This document shows, in pieces, positions 26,354 to 34,859 of a DNA stretch of 64,000 nt. The translations under genes and the position numbers were made by a program. The stretch comes from Methanothrix sp. (lineage in GTDB: Archaea; Halobacteriota; Methanosarcinia; Methanotrichales; Methanotrichaceae). The number at the start of each line of letters is the position of its first letter. Position 1 is the first letter of the stretch. Where the stretch lies: contig NZ_JADJJX010000001.1 in NCBI RefSeq assembly GCF_016706325.1, positions 1,240,001-1,304,000 on the forward strand, written 5' to 3'. The notes beneath the pieces are model-generated. The model had not been told where the DNA came from. It saw only the letters and a list, made by a program, of their open reading frames with translations, and did not search any database.

Positions 26354-26725
26354 TAGATCTCACATCCCTTTTGCATTGGCTGTGTTTTGACTGTATGCTC
26401 TGTTTCATCAACTGTCCCTGCTGCCGGCTGCTGATTGGCCCGGCTGCTTATCGGCCCGACTCTGGCTGCATGCCGAATAGCTATTGTTAATTAGCATCTC
26501 CTTCCTCTTGAAGCTTATTGTCCCCCTCTCCGGACAGGGAGGGGGTTGGAGGATCATATGGACTTATACGAGCAGAGATTTAGCCTGGAATTGGTCGAGG
26601 GCAGGATGATACGAGTGTATTGGTTATAGCTCTGCTTCCACTTCTGGAGCCGGCGCTCATCCAGCCTTGATCTCAACTGCCAGGCCGGTTCTTCTGAGAG
26701 TCCCTTCTATCGCGGCAGGCAAAAA
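26354..26725. other. Intergenic stretch without a convincing gene
   Basis: It lies between the small helical protein gene and the Hsp20 promoter. It contains short imperfect repeats around GGCCCGGCTGC/GGCCCGACTC at about 26437-26467. I see no open frame with support and no RNA gene. Confidence 0.35.
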
Positions 26726-26735
26726 ATTTATATCC
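26726..26735 (+). promoter_or_regulatory. TATA box of the hsp20 gene
   Basis: ATTTATATCC follows an A-run at 26721-26726 and lies about 52 bases before the ATG. A ribosome-binding GAGGTGA is at 26773-26779, seven bases before the start. Confidence 0.6.
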
Positions 26736-26786
26736 CATCACTATCTTAAGGTTAGTATGCATAGGTAATTGTGAGGTGAAATAGAT

Positions 26787-27374
26787 ATGTGGGACAAGAA
26801 ATATCCATCCATATTTGATATATTCGAGAGTTTCACAAAGGGCTTCCCCTTTGAGAGGAAGGAGAGATTCGAGGATGATTGGTTCAAAGAGCCCTTCGAG
26901 AGCATGATTCAGAGGTTTGAGGAATCAATGCCCTCTGAGTTCAAGGATCTGGTTCGCGAGGAGAAGACCCCCTCCGGCGTATCCCGCCGCTATGGCCCCT
27001 TCGTCTATGGCTTCAGCTACACTGCAGAGCCGGGAAAAGAGCCCGTGTTCCGGGAGTTTGGCAACATCAAGCCCTCTTATCGGGGAATTGAGCCCAGCCA
27101 GGGCAGGGAGCCATTGGTCGACGTCATGAGCGAGGAGGACAAGTTCAAGATATTCGTCGAGCTTCCTGGAGTGGAAAAGGATAAGGTGAAGCTGGACGTG
27201 ACAGATGATAGCGTGCAGATCAAGACCGATGATGAGAAGAAGTTTTACAAGATGATATATCTGGACACTCCTGCCGATCCAGACAGCGCCAAGGCATCCT
27301 ATAAGAACGGCATATTGACATTGGAGCTGGACAAGAAGCAGAAGAGAAAAGGAAAGGAGGTGCAGATCGACTAG
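26787..27374 (+). CDS. Hsp20/alpha-crystallin family small heat shock protein
   Basis: A 195-residue protein with an unusually long acidic/aromatic N-terminal region (about 105 residues, rich in Phe, Glu and Lys). A compact alpha-crystallin domain follows (PLVDVMSEEDKFKIFVELPG, ending YKNGILTLELDKK). It should bind unfolded proteins as an ATP-independent chaperone. The start is supported by a GAGGTGA ribosome-binding site and an upstream TATA box. It stands as a single gene. Confidence 0.9.
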   Translation: MWDKKYPSIFDIFESFTKGFPFERKERFEDDWFKEPFESMIQRFEESMPSEFKDLVREEKTPSGVSRRYGPFVYGFSYTAEPGKEPVFREFGNIKPSYRGIEPSQGREPLVDVMSEEDKFKIFVELPGVEKDKVKLDVTDDSVQIKTDDEKKFYKMIYLDTPADPDSAKASYKNGILTLELDKKQKRKGKEVQID

Positions 27375-27924
27375 GTGGATCGACCAGGAGCTCGATTAAG
27401 CAGATCGACTGGATGGATCGAAGGTGGCTGAGTGACGATCGAATGGCGATTGAAGGATGGAACTGGATCCATCCTATCATCCACTCCGCCATCCACCCCG
27501 CCGTCCACTCCACCATCCACCCCGCCATCCACTCCACCATCCACCCCGCCATCCACTCCGCCATCCACCCCACCATCCACCCCGCTATACATCAGGATAC
27601 ATTCAGAAGATGAGGAAATCGGACGAGGCTGTAAGAGGCCTCCAGGAGGGTGTTTGTCTCCTGGACCTGGTCTGCTTTTTCTTGATAGCTCATTGATAAA
27701 TTCTCTTCAGCTCAGCTCATCCTCAATCCAGTATGAAGCAATGCCTCATGCAGTTGTAGCTTCATGAGGGGCATGGTATCCCTTAACTGATGAAAGATCA
27801 CAGCATTTTTTTGCATATTCTGCCTAGATAAAGGCCACATGGAACTCATATGATCGAAATCGAGCCATTATGATCTGATAAAAAGCCGATATGAAAAACA
27901 GTTACTTAAATCATCCCATGCATT
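27375..27924. other. Intergenic region with a 12-bp tandem repeat
   Basis: It contains the repeat tract at 27478-27585. Before the tract there are also repeated GGATCGA/AGATCGA words (27377-27422). The rest shows nothing supported. Overlapping open frames in this region are by-products of the repeat. Confidence 0.5.
27478..27585. repeat. Nine tandem 12-bp units (CATCCACYCCRC)
   Basis: Nine consecutive 12-bp units vary only at a few positions, largely alternating between CATCCACTCCRC and CATCCACCCCGC, so a 24-bp higher-order unit is visible. The plus strand is almost free of G. Because 12 is a multiple of three, all frames stay open across the tract. Confidence 0.9.
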
Positions 27925-28110
27925 GTGGATCACATGCAGCAGATGGGTGAGATATGGCGTCAGGGAGCGGAGGCGGATTATGAGGGTGGACAGAAGAGCA
28001 TAATTCTAGGACTGGGGCGGCTCATTCAGGGCAAATATGGGGATGTGATCCTGCTGTGCACTGTTATGGCTGCCTTCATCATGCTCTTAGCGTTCTCTGC
28101 CGCCTGCTGA
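27925..28110 (+). CDS. Small membrane protein, hypothetical
   Basis: A 61-codon frame from GTG (or ATG at 27934) encodes a hydrophilic first half and one membrane segment (VILLCTVMAAFIMLLAFSAAC) at the C-terminus. It resembles a tail-anchored small protein. The only support is composition and the absence of any competing gene, so it remains tentative. Confidence 0.4.
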   Translation: MDHMQQMGEIWRQGAEADYEGGQKSIILGLGRLIQGKYGDVILLCTVMAAFIMLLAFSAAC

Positions 28111-28231
28111 GATCAAGGGCAGCAGAGGGGGGAGGAAGATCTGCTCCTTTTGAGATCTGCATAGTCTCTCTTTTTTCATAACAAAGATTAAATCACCTCC
28201 GATACTCAGAAGCCATACCGAGGATTGGGAA

Positions 28232-29977
28232 ATGGACAGGAATGAGTTGGTAAATGAGCTTGCCCGTAGGCGGGGCTTTCTATGGCCCGCTTTCGAGCTC
28301 TACGGCGGAGCAGCGGGATTTTATGATTACGGCCCTCTGGGGGCACCCCTCAAGAGGAGAATTGAAGATATCTGGCGGCAGTACTTCGTCATCTCCGAGG
28401 GTTTCGCAGAGATCGAGGCCCCAACCATCGGGGTGGAGGGGATCTTTCAGGCTTCAGGCCATCTGAGCGGTTTCTCCGATCCACTCACCGGCTGCAAGGA
28501 GTGCAAGGAGGTCTACCGAGCAGATCACCTGATCAAGCATATCGTGGAGGTTCCCGATGCCCTGAGCAATGAGGAGATCTTCCAGTGTATGCAGGAGAAC
28601 GAGATCGTCTGCCCGGAGTGCGGCGGCGAGCTCTCCACTGTCTATGAGTTCAATCTCATGTTCAAGACCATGATCGGCCCGGAGAACAAGATGGCAGGCT
28701 ATCTGAGGCCGGAGACCGCCCAGGGCATGTTCATCAACTTCCCCCGCCTCCTGCGCTACTTCCGGGGGGCTCTGCCCTTTGCAGCAGTGCAGATCGGCAA
28801 GTCCTATCGAAATGAGATCTCTCCCCGTCAGGGGGTGATCAGGTTGAGGGAGTTCACCCAGGCCGAGGCGGAGATCTTCATCGATCCCCGTGATAAGAGC
28901 CATCCCCGGTTCTCAGATATCCAGGATATCAGAATGAAGTTCTACTCTCAGGAGGCACAGGAGAGGGGTGAGGAGGAGGAGATGAGCTTTGGCCAGGCAG
29001 TGGAGAGGGGGGTGGTCGCCCACCAGATCCTGGCCTATTATGTGGCCAGGACCTATCAGTACCTCCTGGAGGTGGGCATAGATCCGCAGAGGCTGCGCTT
29101 CCGCCAGCATAAGGCCGATGAGATGGCCCATTATGCTGCCGACTGCTGGGATGCAGAGGTCCTGCTGGATCGCCTGGGCTGGATAGAGCTGGTGGGGGTG
29201 GCGGACAGGACCGACTACGACCTCAAAGCCCATACCGCCATCAGTAAGGTGAACCTCTCCGTCTTTGTGCATTACGACCAGCCACAAAAGAGGAAGAAGA
29301 TAGTGGTCAAACCGGACTTCAAGGCCTTAGGGCCGATGTTCAAGTCAAAGGCCAAAGCAGTGGGCGAAGCCCTTCGCTCCCTTGCGCCCGAGGAGCTGGC
29401 CGGTGAGAAGATCCAGGTATCCGTGGATGGGGAGAGGATAGATATCGACCCGGCTTTGGTCTCCTTTGAGGAGGTGGAGGAGGAGGTGCGGGGAGAGGAG
29501 GTGGTACCCCATGTGATTGAGCCCTCCTTTGGCATCGACAGGATACTCTACTCCATTCTGGACCACTCCTATTATGAGGATGAGATCGATGGCGAGAAGA
29601 GGGCAGTTCTCAGGCTCAAGCCCCAGATAGCACCGATCGAGGTGGCGGTGCTGCCTTTAATGGATAGAAGCGAGCTTGTGGGCCCGGCGAAGGAGATTCT
29701 GGAGGAGTTGCGCTCCCGTGGCATGCGCACTGATTACGATACCTCTGGCTCCATAGGCCGCCGCTACCGGCGTAATGATGAGATCGGCACCCCTTATGAG
29801 GTCACTGTGGACTATGAGACCATAGAAGAGGGCACAGTCACCATCAGGGATCGGGACAGCATGAGCCAGGTCAGAGTCCCCCGCTGGCAGGTGGCAGATA
29901 AGCTGCAGGCTCTTCTCAACGGGGCGCTCCCATTCCAGGATGCGGGCGATCCAGTCCGTTCAGAAAAGAGCAACTGA
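28232..29977 (+). CDS. glyS: Glycyl-tRNA synthetase (class II, dimeric archaeal type)
   Basis: A 581-residue enzyme that charges tRNA-Gly. Motif 1 surrounds FELYGGAAGFYDYGPLGAPL. Motif 2 contains SYRNEISPRQGVIRLREFTQ and motif 3 contains IEPSFGIDRI. An insertion carries a CxxC pair (CKECKEV) and a second (CPECGGE) that may bind zinc. The C-terminal anticodon-binding domain begins at IAPIEVAVLPL. A GAGG lies about nine bases before the ATG. Confidence 0.95.
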   Translation: MDRNELVNELARRRGFLWPAFELYGGAAGFYDYGPLGAPLKRRIEDIWRQYFVISEGFAEIEAPTIGVEGIFQASGHLSGFSDPLTGCKECKEVYRADHLIKHIVEVPDALSNEEIFQCMQENEIVCPECGGELSTVYEFNLMFKTMIGPENKMAGYLRPETAQGMFINFPRLLRYFRGALPFAAVQIGKSYRNEISPRQGVIRLREFTQAEAEIFIDPRDKSHPRFSDIQDIRMKFYSQEAQERGEEEEMSFGQAVERGVVAHQILAYYVARTYQYLLEVGIDPQRLRFRQHKADEMAHYAADCWDAEVLLDRLGWIELVGVADRTDYDLKAHTAISKVNLSVFVHYDQPQKRKKIVVKPDFKALGPMFKSKAKAVGEALRSLAPEELAGEKIQVSVDGERIDIDPALVSFEEVEEEVRGEEVVPHVIEPSFGIDRILYSILDHSYYEDEIDGEKRAVLRLKPQIAPIEVAVLPLMDRSELVGPAKEILEELRSRGMRTDYDTSGSIGRRYRRNDEIGTPYEVTVDYETIEEGTVTIRDRDSMSQVRVPRWQVADKLQALLNGALPFQDAGDPVRSEKSN

Positions 29978-30013
29978 GGGAAAGGGTGCCAGCGGGAGGA
30001 AGGGAAGGGGGAG

Positions 30014-30679
30014 ATGGGAATTTTGGGAAAGGGTGGTTGCAGGATATGTTTATCCCCGCCTGATATCGCCGCCGACTGGCAGAGCAGGCTGATCTTGGAG
30101 ATGAGGAGAAAGGCCATCCACCTCTCAGGCCTCTCTGTCCCCCTCTCTCTTCTGCTCATTGGCCGGGGCTTTGCCATCGGCTTTGTGGCCCTGGCCCTGG
30201 CCGTCTCATTGATCCTGGAGTGGCAGAGGCTGAAGGGAAGGATCCGCCTTCCTGAGGTCCGGGCCCAGGAGGAGCATAAAGTGGCCAGCTTCATCTATTA
30301 CATCGCCGGCTGCCTCTTCTGTCTTATTTTTCTTCCGGAGATGATCGCAGTGAATGCTGTCCTGCTTCTCTCTTTGGGGGATACCATAAGCGGTCTGGCG
30401 GGATCGGTTCTGGCGAACGCCGACGTGCGGGGCAGGAGGGTGCTGTGGGGCTGCAAGCCCCTCTCAATCATAGCCATCATGTTCTCCGGCTGTCTTCTGA
30501 TCGGATACCTCGCCTCGGGCATCACCCGTCTCTCCTTTCCCATCTACCTGGCGGGGGCTGCGGCGGCAACGGCCGCCGATGGTGTCTGCATCATCATCAA
30601 TGGCATGGTCCTGGATGATAACTTCTCCATACCGGTCTTCTCCGGGCTGGTTATGGCTGTGGTGGCAGCAGCATTATAG
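30014..30679 (+). CDS. Diacylglycerol/polyprenol kinase-like membrane protein
   Basis: A protein of up to 221 residues with about six hydrophobic segments. EMRRKAIHLSGLSVPLSLLL near residue 30 and LSLGDTISGLAGSVLAN match the CTP-dependent dolichol/diacylglycerol kinase family (SEC59/DGK1-like). In archaea such proteins may phosphorylate polyprenols or act on lipid intermediates. The true start may be the ATG at about 30101 (MRRKAIHL), since the earlier residues are atypical. It follows glyS closely. Confidence 0.75.
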   Translation: MGILGKGGCRICLSPPDIAADWQSRLILEMRRKAIHLSGLSVPLSLLLIGRGFAIGFVALALAVSLILEWQRLKGRIRLPEVRAQEEHKVASFIYYIAGCLFCLIFLPEMIAVNAVLLLSLGDTISGLAGSVLANADVRGRRVLWGCKPLSIIAIMFSGCLLIGYLASGITRLSFPIYLAGAAAATAADGVCIIINGMVLDDNFSIPVFSGLVMAVVAAAL

Positions 30680-30807
30680 CCTCATTATAGCCTCGGCTCT
30701 CCCATTGGCTGTAATGGAGAAGGTTTTTTAAGGCCGGGGATTGTATCTTTCCCCGCTAGAAAGCAGCATTTGGCTGCTAAGTTATGGGAATTAGGAGGAT
30801 TGGAAAG

Positions 30808-31455
30808 ATGAATATCATACTGCTCGGCCCGCCGGGATCCGGCAAGGGCACACAGGCCAAGATGATCGCCGACAAGTACAAGATCACCCATATCTCCACC
30901 GGTGATATTCTGAGGGAGAACGTCCGCAGCAACACCCCTCTGGGGGTTGAGGCCAAGAAGTTCATGGATGCGGGAAAGCTGGTTCCAGATGCCCTGCTTA
31001 TCGATATCATCAAGGACCGCCTGGCCAAGGATGATGTCAAAGGAGGATGGATGCTGGACGGATTTCCCAGGACCATGCCCCAGGCTGAGGCTCTGGACAA
31101 TATCCTGCCCGCACTCGGGCAGAAGATCGATGTGGTGCTGAATATCGACGTGCCGGATGAGGAGCTGGTCAAGAGGGTTACAGGAAGGAGGATGTGCAAG
31201 TGCGGTGCCACCTATCACATCCAGTTCAATCCGCCAAAGGTGGCTGGAAAGTGCGATGCCTGTGGAGCGGAGCTCTACCAGAGGGCGGACGACAACGAGG
31301 AGACGGTCAAGCAGAGGGTAGCTGCCTATCATACCCAGACCCAGCCTCTGATCGACTACTACAATGGGCGAGGTCTCGTCGCCACTGTGTCTGGTGTGGG
31401 CGATATCAAGGCTATCTTCGGCGAGATCACCAAGGCCCTGGACAAGAAGGCATAG
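30808..31455 (+). CDS. adk: Adenylate kinase (zinc-LID type)
   Basis: A 215-residue kinase that interconverts ATP + AMP and 2 ADP. The P-loop is GPPGSGKGT (7-15), with AMP-binding HISTGDILRENV and DGFPRTMPQAEAL. The LID carries four cysteines (CKCGATY and CDACG) that should bind zinc. ATG 30808 is chosen over 30784 because TAGGAGGA lies eight bases before it and the protein then begins MNIILLGPPG. A T-run at 31469-31475 follows the stop and probably terminates transcription. Confidence 0.93.
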   Translation: MNIILLGPPGSGKGTQAKMIADKYKITHISTGDILRENVRSNTPLGVEAKKFMDAGKLVPDALLIDIIKDRLAKDDVKGGWMLDGFPRTMPQAEALDNILPALGQKIDVVLNIDVPDEELVKRVTGRRMCKCGATYHIQFNPPKVAGKCDACGAELYQRADDNEETVKQRVAAYHTQTQPLIDYYNGRGLVATVSGVGDIKAIFGEITKALDKKA

Positions 31456-31468
31456 AGCCTTCGAACCC

Positions 31469-31475
31469 TTTTTTT
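31469..31475 (+). terminator. Poly-T terminator after adk
   Basis: Seven consecutive T residues lie 14 bases after the adk stop codon, the form of a simple archaeal terminator. A second short T-run follows at about 31484. Confidence 0.5.
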
Positions 31476-31629
31476 CGCTATAATTTTTCTCTGAATTCTC
31501 TGTGCGGCCCGGCAGATTTCTGTCGGGCAGAGCCGTTTGCGCCGACAGCATGCCCCTCTGATCGGACGGTCTTCACCTGAGGGCAGGACTGACAACCTTT
31601 TTATTCCCTCTCCTCGCTAGCCCCTTCTC

Positions 31630-32304
31630 ATGATACTTGTCTATTCCCTGGGAGGCTCCATCCTCGCCGGCTGCGATGCCAAGAGCCTACAGGAGTATGC
31701 TGATGCCCTCCGCCATCTCTCTGAGGAGCATCAGATCTATGCCGTGGTGGGCGGAGGCAGGATCGCTCGCGAGTACATCGAGAAGGCCCGGGCGCTGGGC
31801 GCTCCGGAGATCTTCTGTGACCTGATCGGCATCGAGGCAACAAAGCTCAACTCCGCCCTCCTGGTCGCTGCCCTTGGCTCCGCCGCCTCGCAGGAGGTCC
31901 CTTCCTCTTATGCCCAGGCCGTCTGCCTGGCCTGTCCGGGCAGGGTGGTGGTGATGGGAGGGGTGGCCCCTGGACAGACTACAGATGCCGTCGCTGCCCT
32001 GCTGGCAGAGTATGTGCGGGCAGACCGGCTGATCATCGCCACCTCAGTGGATGGCGTCTATACTGCTGATCCGGAGAGGGATCCCAAAGCGCAGCGGATC
32101 GGCAGTATGACCCACAGAGAGCTATCACGAATGGCCGCCCAGACGGAGATGAAGGCCGGCTCTCGCTCCCCCATCGATCCTCTGGCGGCCAAGATCATCG
32201 AGCGAAGCGCAATCCCCACCTCGATCGTCCTGGGCAGCAACATCGAAAACCTAAAAAAGGGTGCCCTGGGGGGGCACACAGGAACTGAGATCAGGCAGGG
32301 GTGA
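31630..32304 (+). CDS. pyrH: UMP kinase (archaeal, amino-acid kinase fold)
   Basis: A 224-residue protein. YSLGGSIL at the N-terminus, VVGGGRIAREYIE, GIEATKLNSALLVAAL and the ATSVDGVYTADPERDP segment are typical of archaeal UMP kinase. It phosphorylates UMP to UDP. A TATA-like CTTTTTATTC at 31597-31606 suggests a nearly leaderless start. Its 3' end overlaps the convergent regulator gene by 14 bases. Confidence 0.92.
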   Translation: MILVYSLGGSILAGCDAKSLQEYADALRHLSEEHQIYAVVGGGRIAREYIEKARALGAPEIFCDLIGIEATKLNSALLVAALGSAASQEVPSSYAQAVCLACPGRVVVMGGVAPGQTTDAVAALLAEYVRADRLIIATSVDGVYTADPERDPKAQRIGSMTHRELSRMAAQTEMKAGSRSPIDPLAAKIIERSAIPTSIVLGSNIENLKKGALGGHTGTEIRQG

Positions 32305-33178
32305 GGCTCTTTATCAGGTCGGCGGGCGAGACGAAGCCCCAGAGGACGCCGTCCTCTGAGACCACCAACTGGCTGGCGCCTGTCCTCCCCAACATCTTTA
32401 TCGCCTCGAATGTGGTCTCCTCGGAGTCGATGGTCAAAAACCCCCGGTTCATGAACGCCCTCGCCTCCTGATCGCCCTTTCCATCCGCTATCGCCCGGAC
32501 GATGTCCGTCTGATTGACCATCCCCGGGGAGCTGTCCTCCACCAGGGCCTCTTGAACCCCATTGTGCACCAGAATGCGCGCTGCCTCCTGCATGGAAGCG
32601 GCAGGAGGGATGCGCACAGCGCGACGGGCGACCTTCTTGATGGCCATCTTGGGCACGGATATCATCGCATCCACATGGATGATCAGCCGGCTCATGGTGT
32701 CATCCCTGCCCCGGACGGTGCCCCGGATGTAGAGCTTGTTCACCGGAGTCGGTCCCACCTCCACCTCATCGCCCACATTGAAGTCTCTGATATTGCCGAT
32801 GATACGGATCACGCCATCGCACTGATGGGTATGCATCACCTTATTGAATATGATCTCGCTGGCTGTGGTCCCCTCCATGAGAACGCCATTCCTGAGGACT
32901 GGGACGGTCACCATATCCCCTATCGCCTCGATATTGAGAGCATCATAGGCAGATCCTGTGGCCCTGTAGCCCCCCTTGGGGCCGGGCACCCCCTCCACCA
33001 AATTGAGGGCTTTCAGGGATTGCATCTGATTTCGAATGGTGCCGGGATTGCGGTCTATCAGCCGGGCGATCTCCTCGCCCTTAACTGCTCTTCCCTCAAC
33101 ACGATAGATGTTGATCAATGCTGTTAGTATATCCCTTTGGACAGTTGTCAAATCCATGGTTAGATCAGCATTGTTCAC
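32291..33178 (-). CDS. HTH and CBS-domain regulatory protein
   Basis: A 295-residue protein. Residues about 8-70 are a winged helix (ILTALINIYRVEGRAVKGEEIARLI). A middle domain contains VLMEGTTASEIIFNKVM and VGDEVEVGPTPVNKLYIRG. The C-terminal half is a pair of CBS domains (IPPAASMQEAARILVHNGV and FLTIDSEETTFEAIKML). It probably controls transcription in response to an adenine nucleotide, a common ligand of CBS pairs. The ATG at 33157 (MDLTTVQRDIL) may be the true start. A TATA-like element on this strand is near 33216-33227. Confidence 0.85.
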   Translation of the reverse strand: MNNADLTMDLTTVQRDILTALINIYRVEGRAVKGEEIARLIDRNPGTIRNQMQSLKALNLVEGVPGPKGGYRATGSAYDALNIEAIGDMVTVPVLRNGVLMEGTTASEIIFNKVMHTHQCDGVIRIIGNIRDFNVGDEVEVGPTPVNKLYIRGTVRGRDDTMSRLIIHVDAMISVPKMAIKKVARRAVRIPPAASMQEAARILVHNGVQEALVEDSSPGMVNQTDIVRAIADGKGDQEARAFMNRGFLTIDSEETTFEAIKMLGRTGASQLVVSEDGVLWGFVSPADLIKSLTPA

Positions 33179-33299
33179 GATTAATGTCCTATATAGATCT
33201 ATTGATTGTAGCGGGCCTATAAAAATTCCGTTTAATTAAAACCCAGTTCAAAATCCCTCTTTGGATTGAGAAAATCATGCAGGATGGAGAAAAATCCAC

Positions 33300-34454
33300 T
33301 TATTTCCTCATGGGGCATACTTTTCTCCCTTTATGAGGGAACCGTCCCATACGCTGCCAGATTTTCCTCACTGGTTCATTCAATATGTTGCCCCAGGACT
33401 GTGGAAAACAGGAGCAGGGATAGACCTCTCCCGCCGGTGTGACATGCATCCAGCTTCTGGCAGCAAAGCAGCCGAAGCGGCGATAGGCATCGGGAACGGA
33501 GAAGATCCTGGGCCCTCCACTGCTGGAGACGAACTCCGCCAGGCGGACGTGCTCAGCATCATTCAAAGCCAGCCCCTCGCGACTGGACCAGCGGCCGGTG
33601 GACACCACCTCGAAGAGGGTCAGCTCGTGCACCCCCAGAGCTCTGGCCAGTTGATGGAATCCCTGCAGGTGGGGGAGGTTCTCCCGGCGAATTACCACAT
33701 AAAGGTCCACCAACAGCCCTGCCTGGAGGGCATACCTCGCCGCCTGCATCGCCTCGGAGAATACCCCCTCCCTCCCCCGCATAGCATCGTGCTCCTCTTC
33801 CAGAGGGCTGTCCAGGCTGATGTTGACTGCATACAGGCCAGCCTCTTTCAGCCTTCTGGCCAATGAGGGGCTGAAGCCCGCCCCTGAGGTGAAGAGGGTG
33901 GAGATTGCCCTGTGGTCCACATATCTGACCAGCTCCGGCAGTTCCCGGTAGAGGGTTGGCTCACCCCCATCGAATATCACCAGGGTGGTTCCCATATCCA
34001 GAAGCTGGCCGATGAGATCGCGGACGATCTCTGGGGGGAGGCGCAGCCGGTTTCCGGAGTCGGGCAGAGCGCAGTGAGAGCAGCAGTTGGGGCACTCCTC
34101 AGTGATGGAGATCGTCACCTGATCTGGAGTGCGCAGGCCGAGGAGGGATCGGATGCGGCTCTTCGCCAGCCGGTCGAAGGCCGGGCTGGGCAGAGGGGGA
34201 ATCCAGGTGGAGAGGGAGAGCTGCTCGCTATCCGCTCGCACCGCCAACTGGCCGTCGAACAGCCCCATGCTGGATCTGATCGCTGGCAGAGGGGCAAGGG
34301 GTCCGCCAACCCTGATCTTCACCCGGCCCTCCACCAGCCCGGCCTCAGCCCAGACCAGAGGGCTGCGGTAGAGGGGATACGATCGCTCTACGCCAGGGCC
34401 GGTCTCGGAGACGCATTTCTCCTTCTCTATCCGGGCAGCAGTCATCCTCGCCAA
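33300..34454 (-). CDS. Radical SAM protein with C-terminal cysteine cluster
   Basis: A 384-residue radical SAM enzyme. The cluster motif is C121-x3-C125-x2-C128 (ECPNCCSHC), followed by the SAM-binding IFDGGEPTLY. The C-terminus carries GCFAARSWMH, YPCSCFP and KVCPMRK, like the extra-cluster region of SPASM proteins. An N-terminal domain of about 105 residues precedes the barrel. SPASM-type enzymes often modify peptides or cofactors, but no small peptide substrate gene is evident nearby. hisI lies just upstream on the same strand, with about 20 bases between. Confidence 0.85.
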   Translation of the reverse strand: MARMTAARIEKEKCVSETGPGVERSYPLYRSPLVWAEAGLVEGRVKIRVGGPLAPLPAIRSSMGLFDGQLAVRADSEQLSLSTWIPPLPSPAFDRLAKSRIRSLLGLRTPDQVTISITEECPNCCSHCALPDSGNRLRLPPEIVRDLIGQLLDMGTTLVIFDGGEPTLYRELPELVRYVDHRAISTLFTSGAGFSPSLARRLKEAGLYAVNISLDSPLEEEHDAMRGREGVFSEAMQAARYALQAGLLVDLYVVIRRENLPHLQGFHQLARALGVHELTLFEVVSTGRWSSREGLALNDAEHVRLAEFVSSSGGPRIFSVPDAYRRFGCFAARSWMHVTPAGEVYPCSCFPQSWGNILNEPVRKIWQRMGRFPHKGRKVCPMRK

Positions 34455-34473
34455 TCCTCAACAGAGATTGCCC

Positions 34474-34812
34474 TCAATAGACATCCTGAGGATCGAAGAC
34501 CTTCTCCCCCACCACCTGGCCGTCAATGGTGCGATAGAAACAGGATCTATAACCGGTGTGGCAGGCTCCTCCCTCCTGCTCGATCAGGAGAAGTATGGCA
34601 TCTTCATCGCAGTCCACCCTTATCTCCCGCACCAGTTGAAAGTGCCCCGAGGACTCCCCCTTCAGCCAGAGCTTATCTCTCGATCTGGACCAGTAATGAG
34701 CCCTGCCGGTCTCACGGGTTCTGGCCAGAGCCTCATCGTTCATGTAGGCCAGCATCAGCACCTCTCCTGTCCGCCAGTCCTGGGCGATGGCCGGAATCAA
34801 CCTCTCGTTCAT
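34474..34812 (-). CDS. hisI: Phosphoribosyl-AMP cyclohydrolase
   Basis: HisI of 112 residues from ATG 34812 (MNERLIPAIAQDWRTGEVLM). The metal-binding and catalytic patterns HYWSRSRDKLW, DCDEDAILL and CHTGYRSCFYR are all present. It opens the purine ring of PR-AMP in histidine synthesis. An in-frame ATG at 34854 would leave only five bases to the divergent nreA start. The start at 34812 instead leaves a symmetric TATA region between the genes. Confidence 0.92.
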   Translation of the reverse strand: MNERLIPAIAQDWRTGEVLMLAYMNDEALARTRETGRAHYWSRSRDKLWLKGESSGHFQLVREIRVDCDEDAILLLIEQEGGACHTGYRSCFYRTIDGQVVGEKVFDPQDVY

Positions 34813-34827
34813 CGAAAAGTGGTAGTT

Positions 34828-34840
34828 GATATATCCTATA
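34828..34840. promoter_or_regulatory. Shared bidirectional TATA region between hisI and nreA
   Basis: GATATATCCTATA reads as a TATA box in both directions. It lies about 28 bases before the nreA ATG (34860) and about 24 bases before the hisI ATG (34812), so both genes would be almost leaderless. Confidence 0.5.
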
Positions 34841-34859
34841 AGGGCCTTGCCCAAGGATC

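Noticed and set aside
27371..27767. Several overlapping small ORFs of repeated GVDGG or HPPRHP type
   Set aside because: They exist only because a 12-bp repeat keeps all frames open; no start context or conserved feature supports them.
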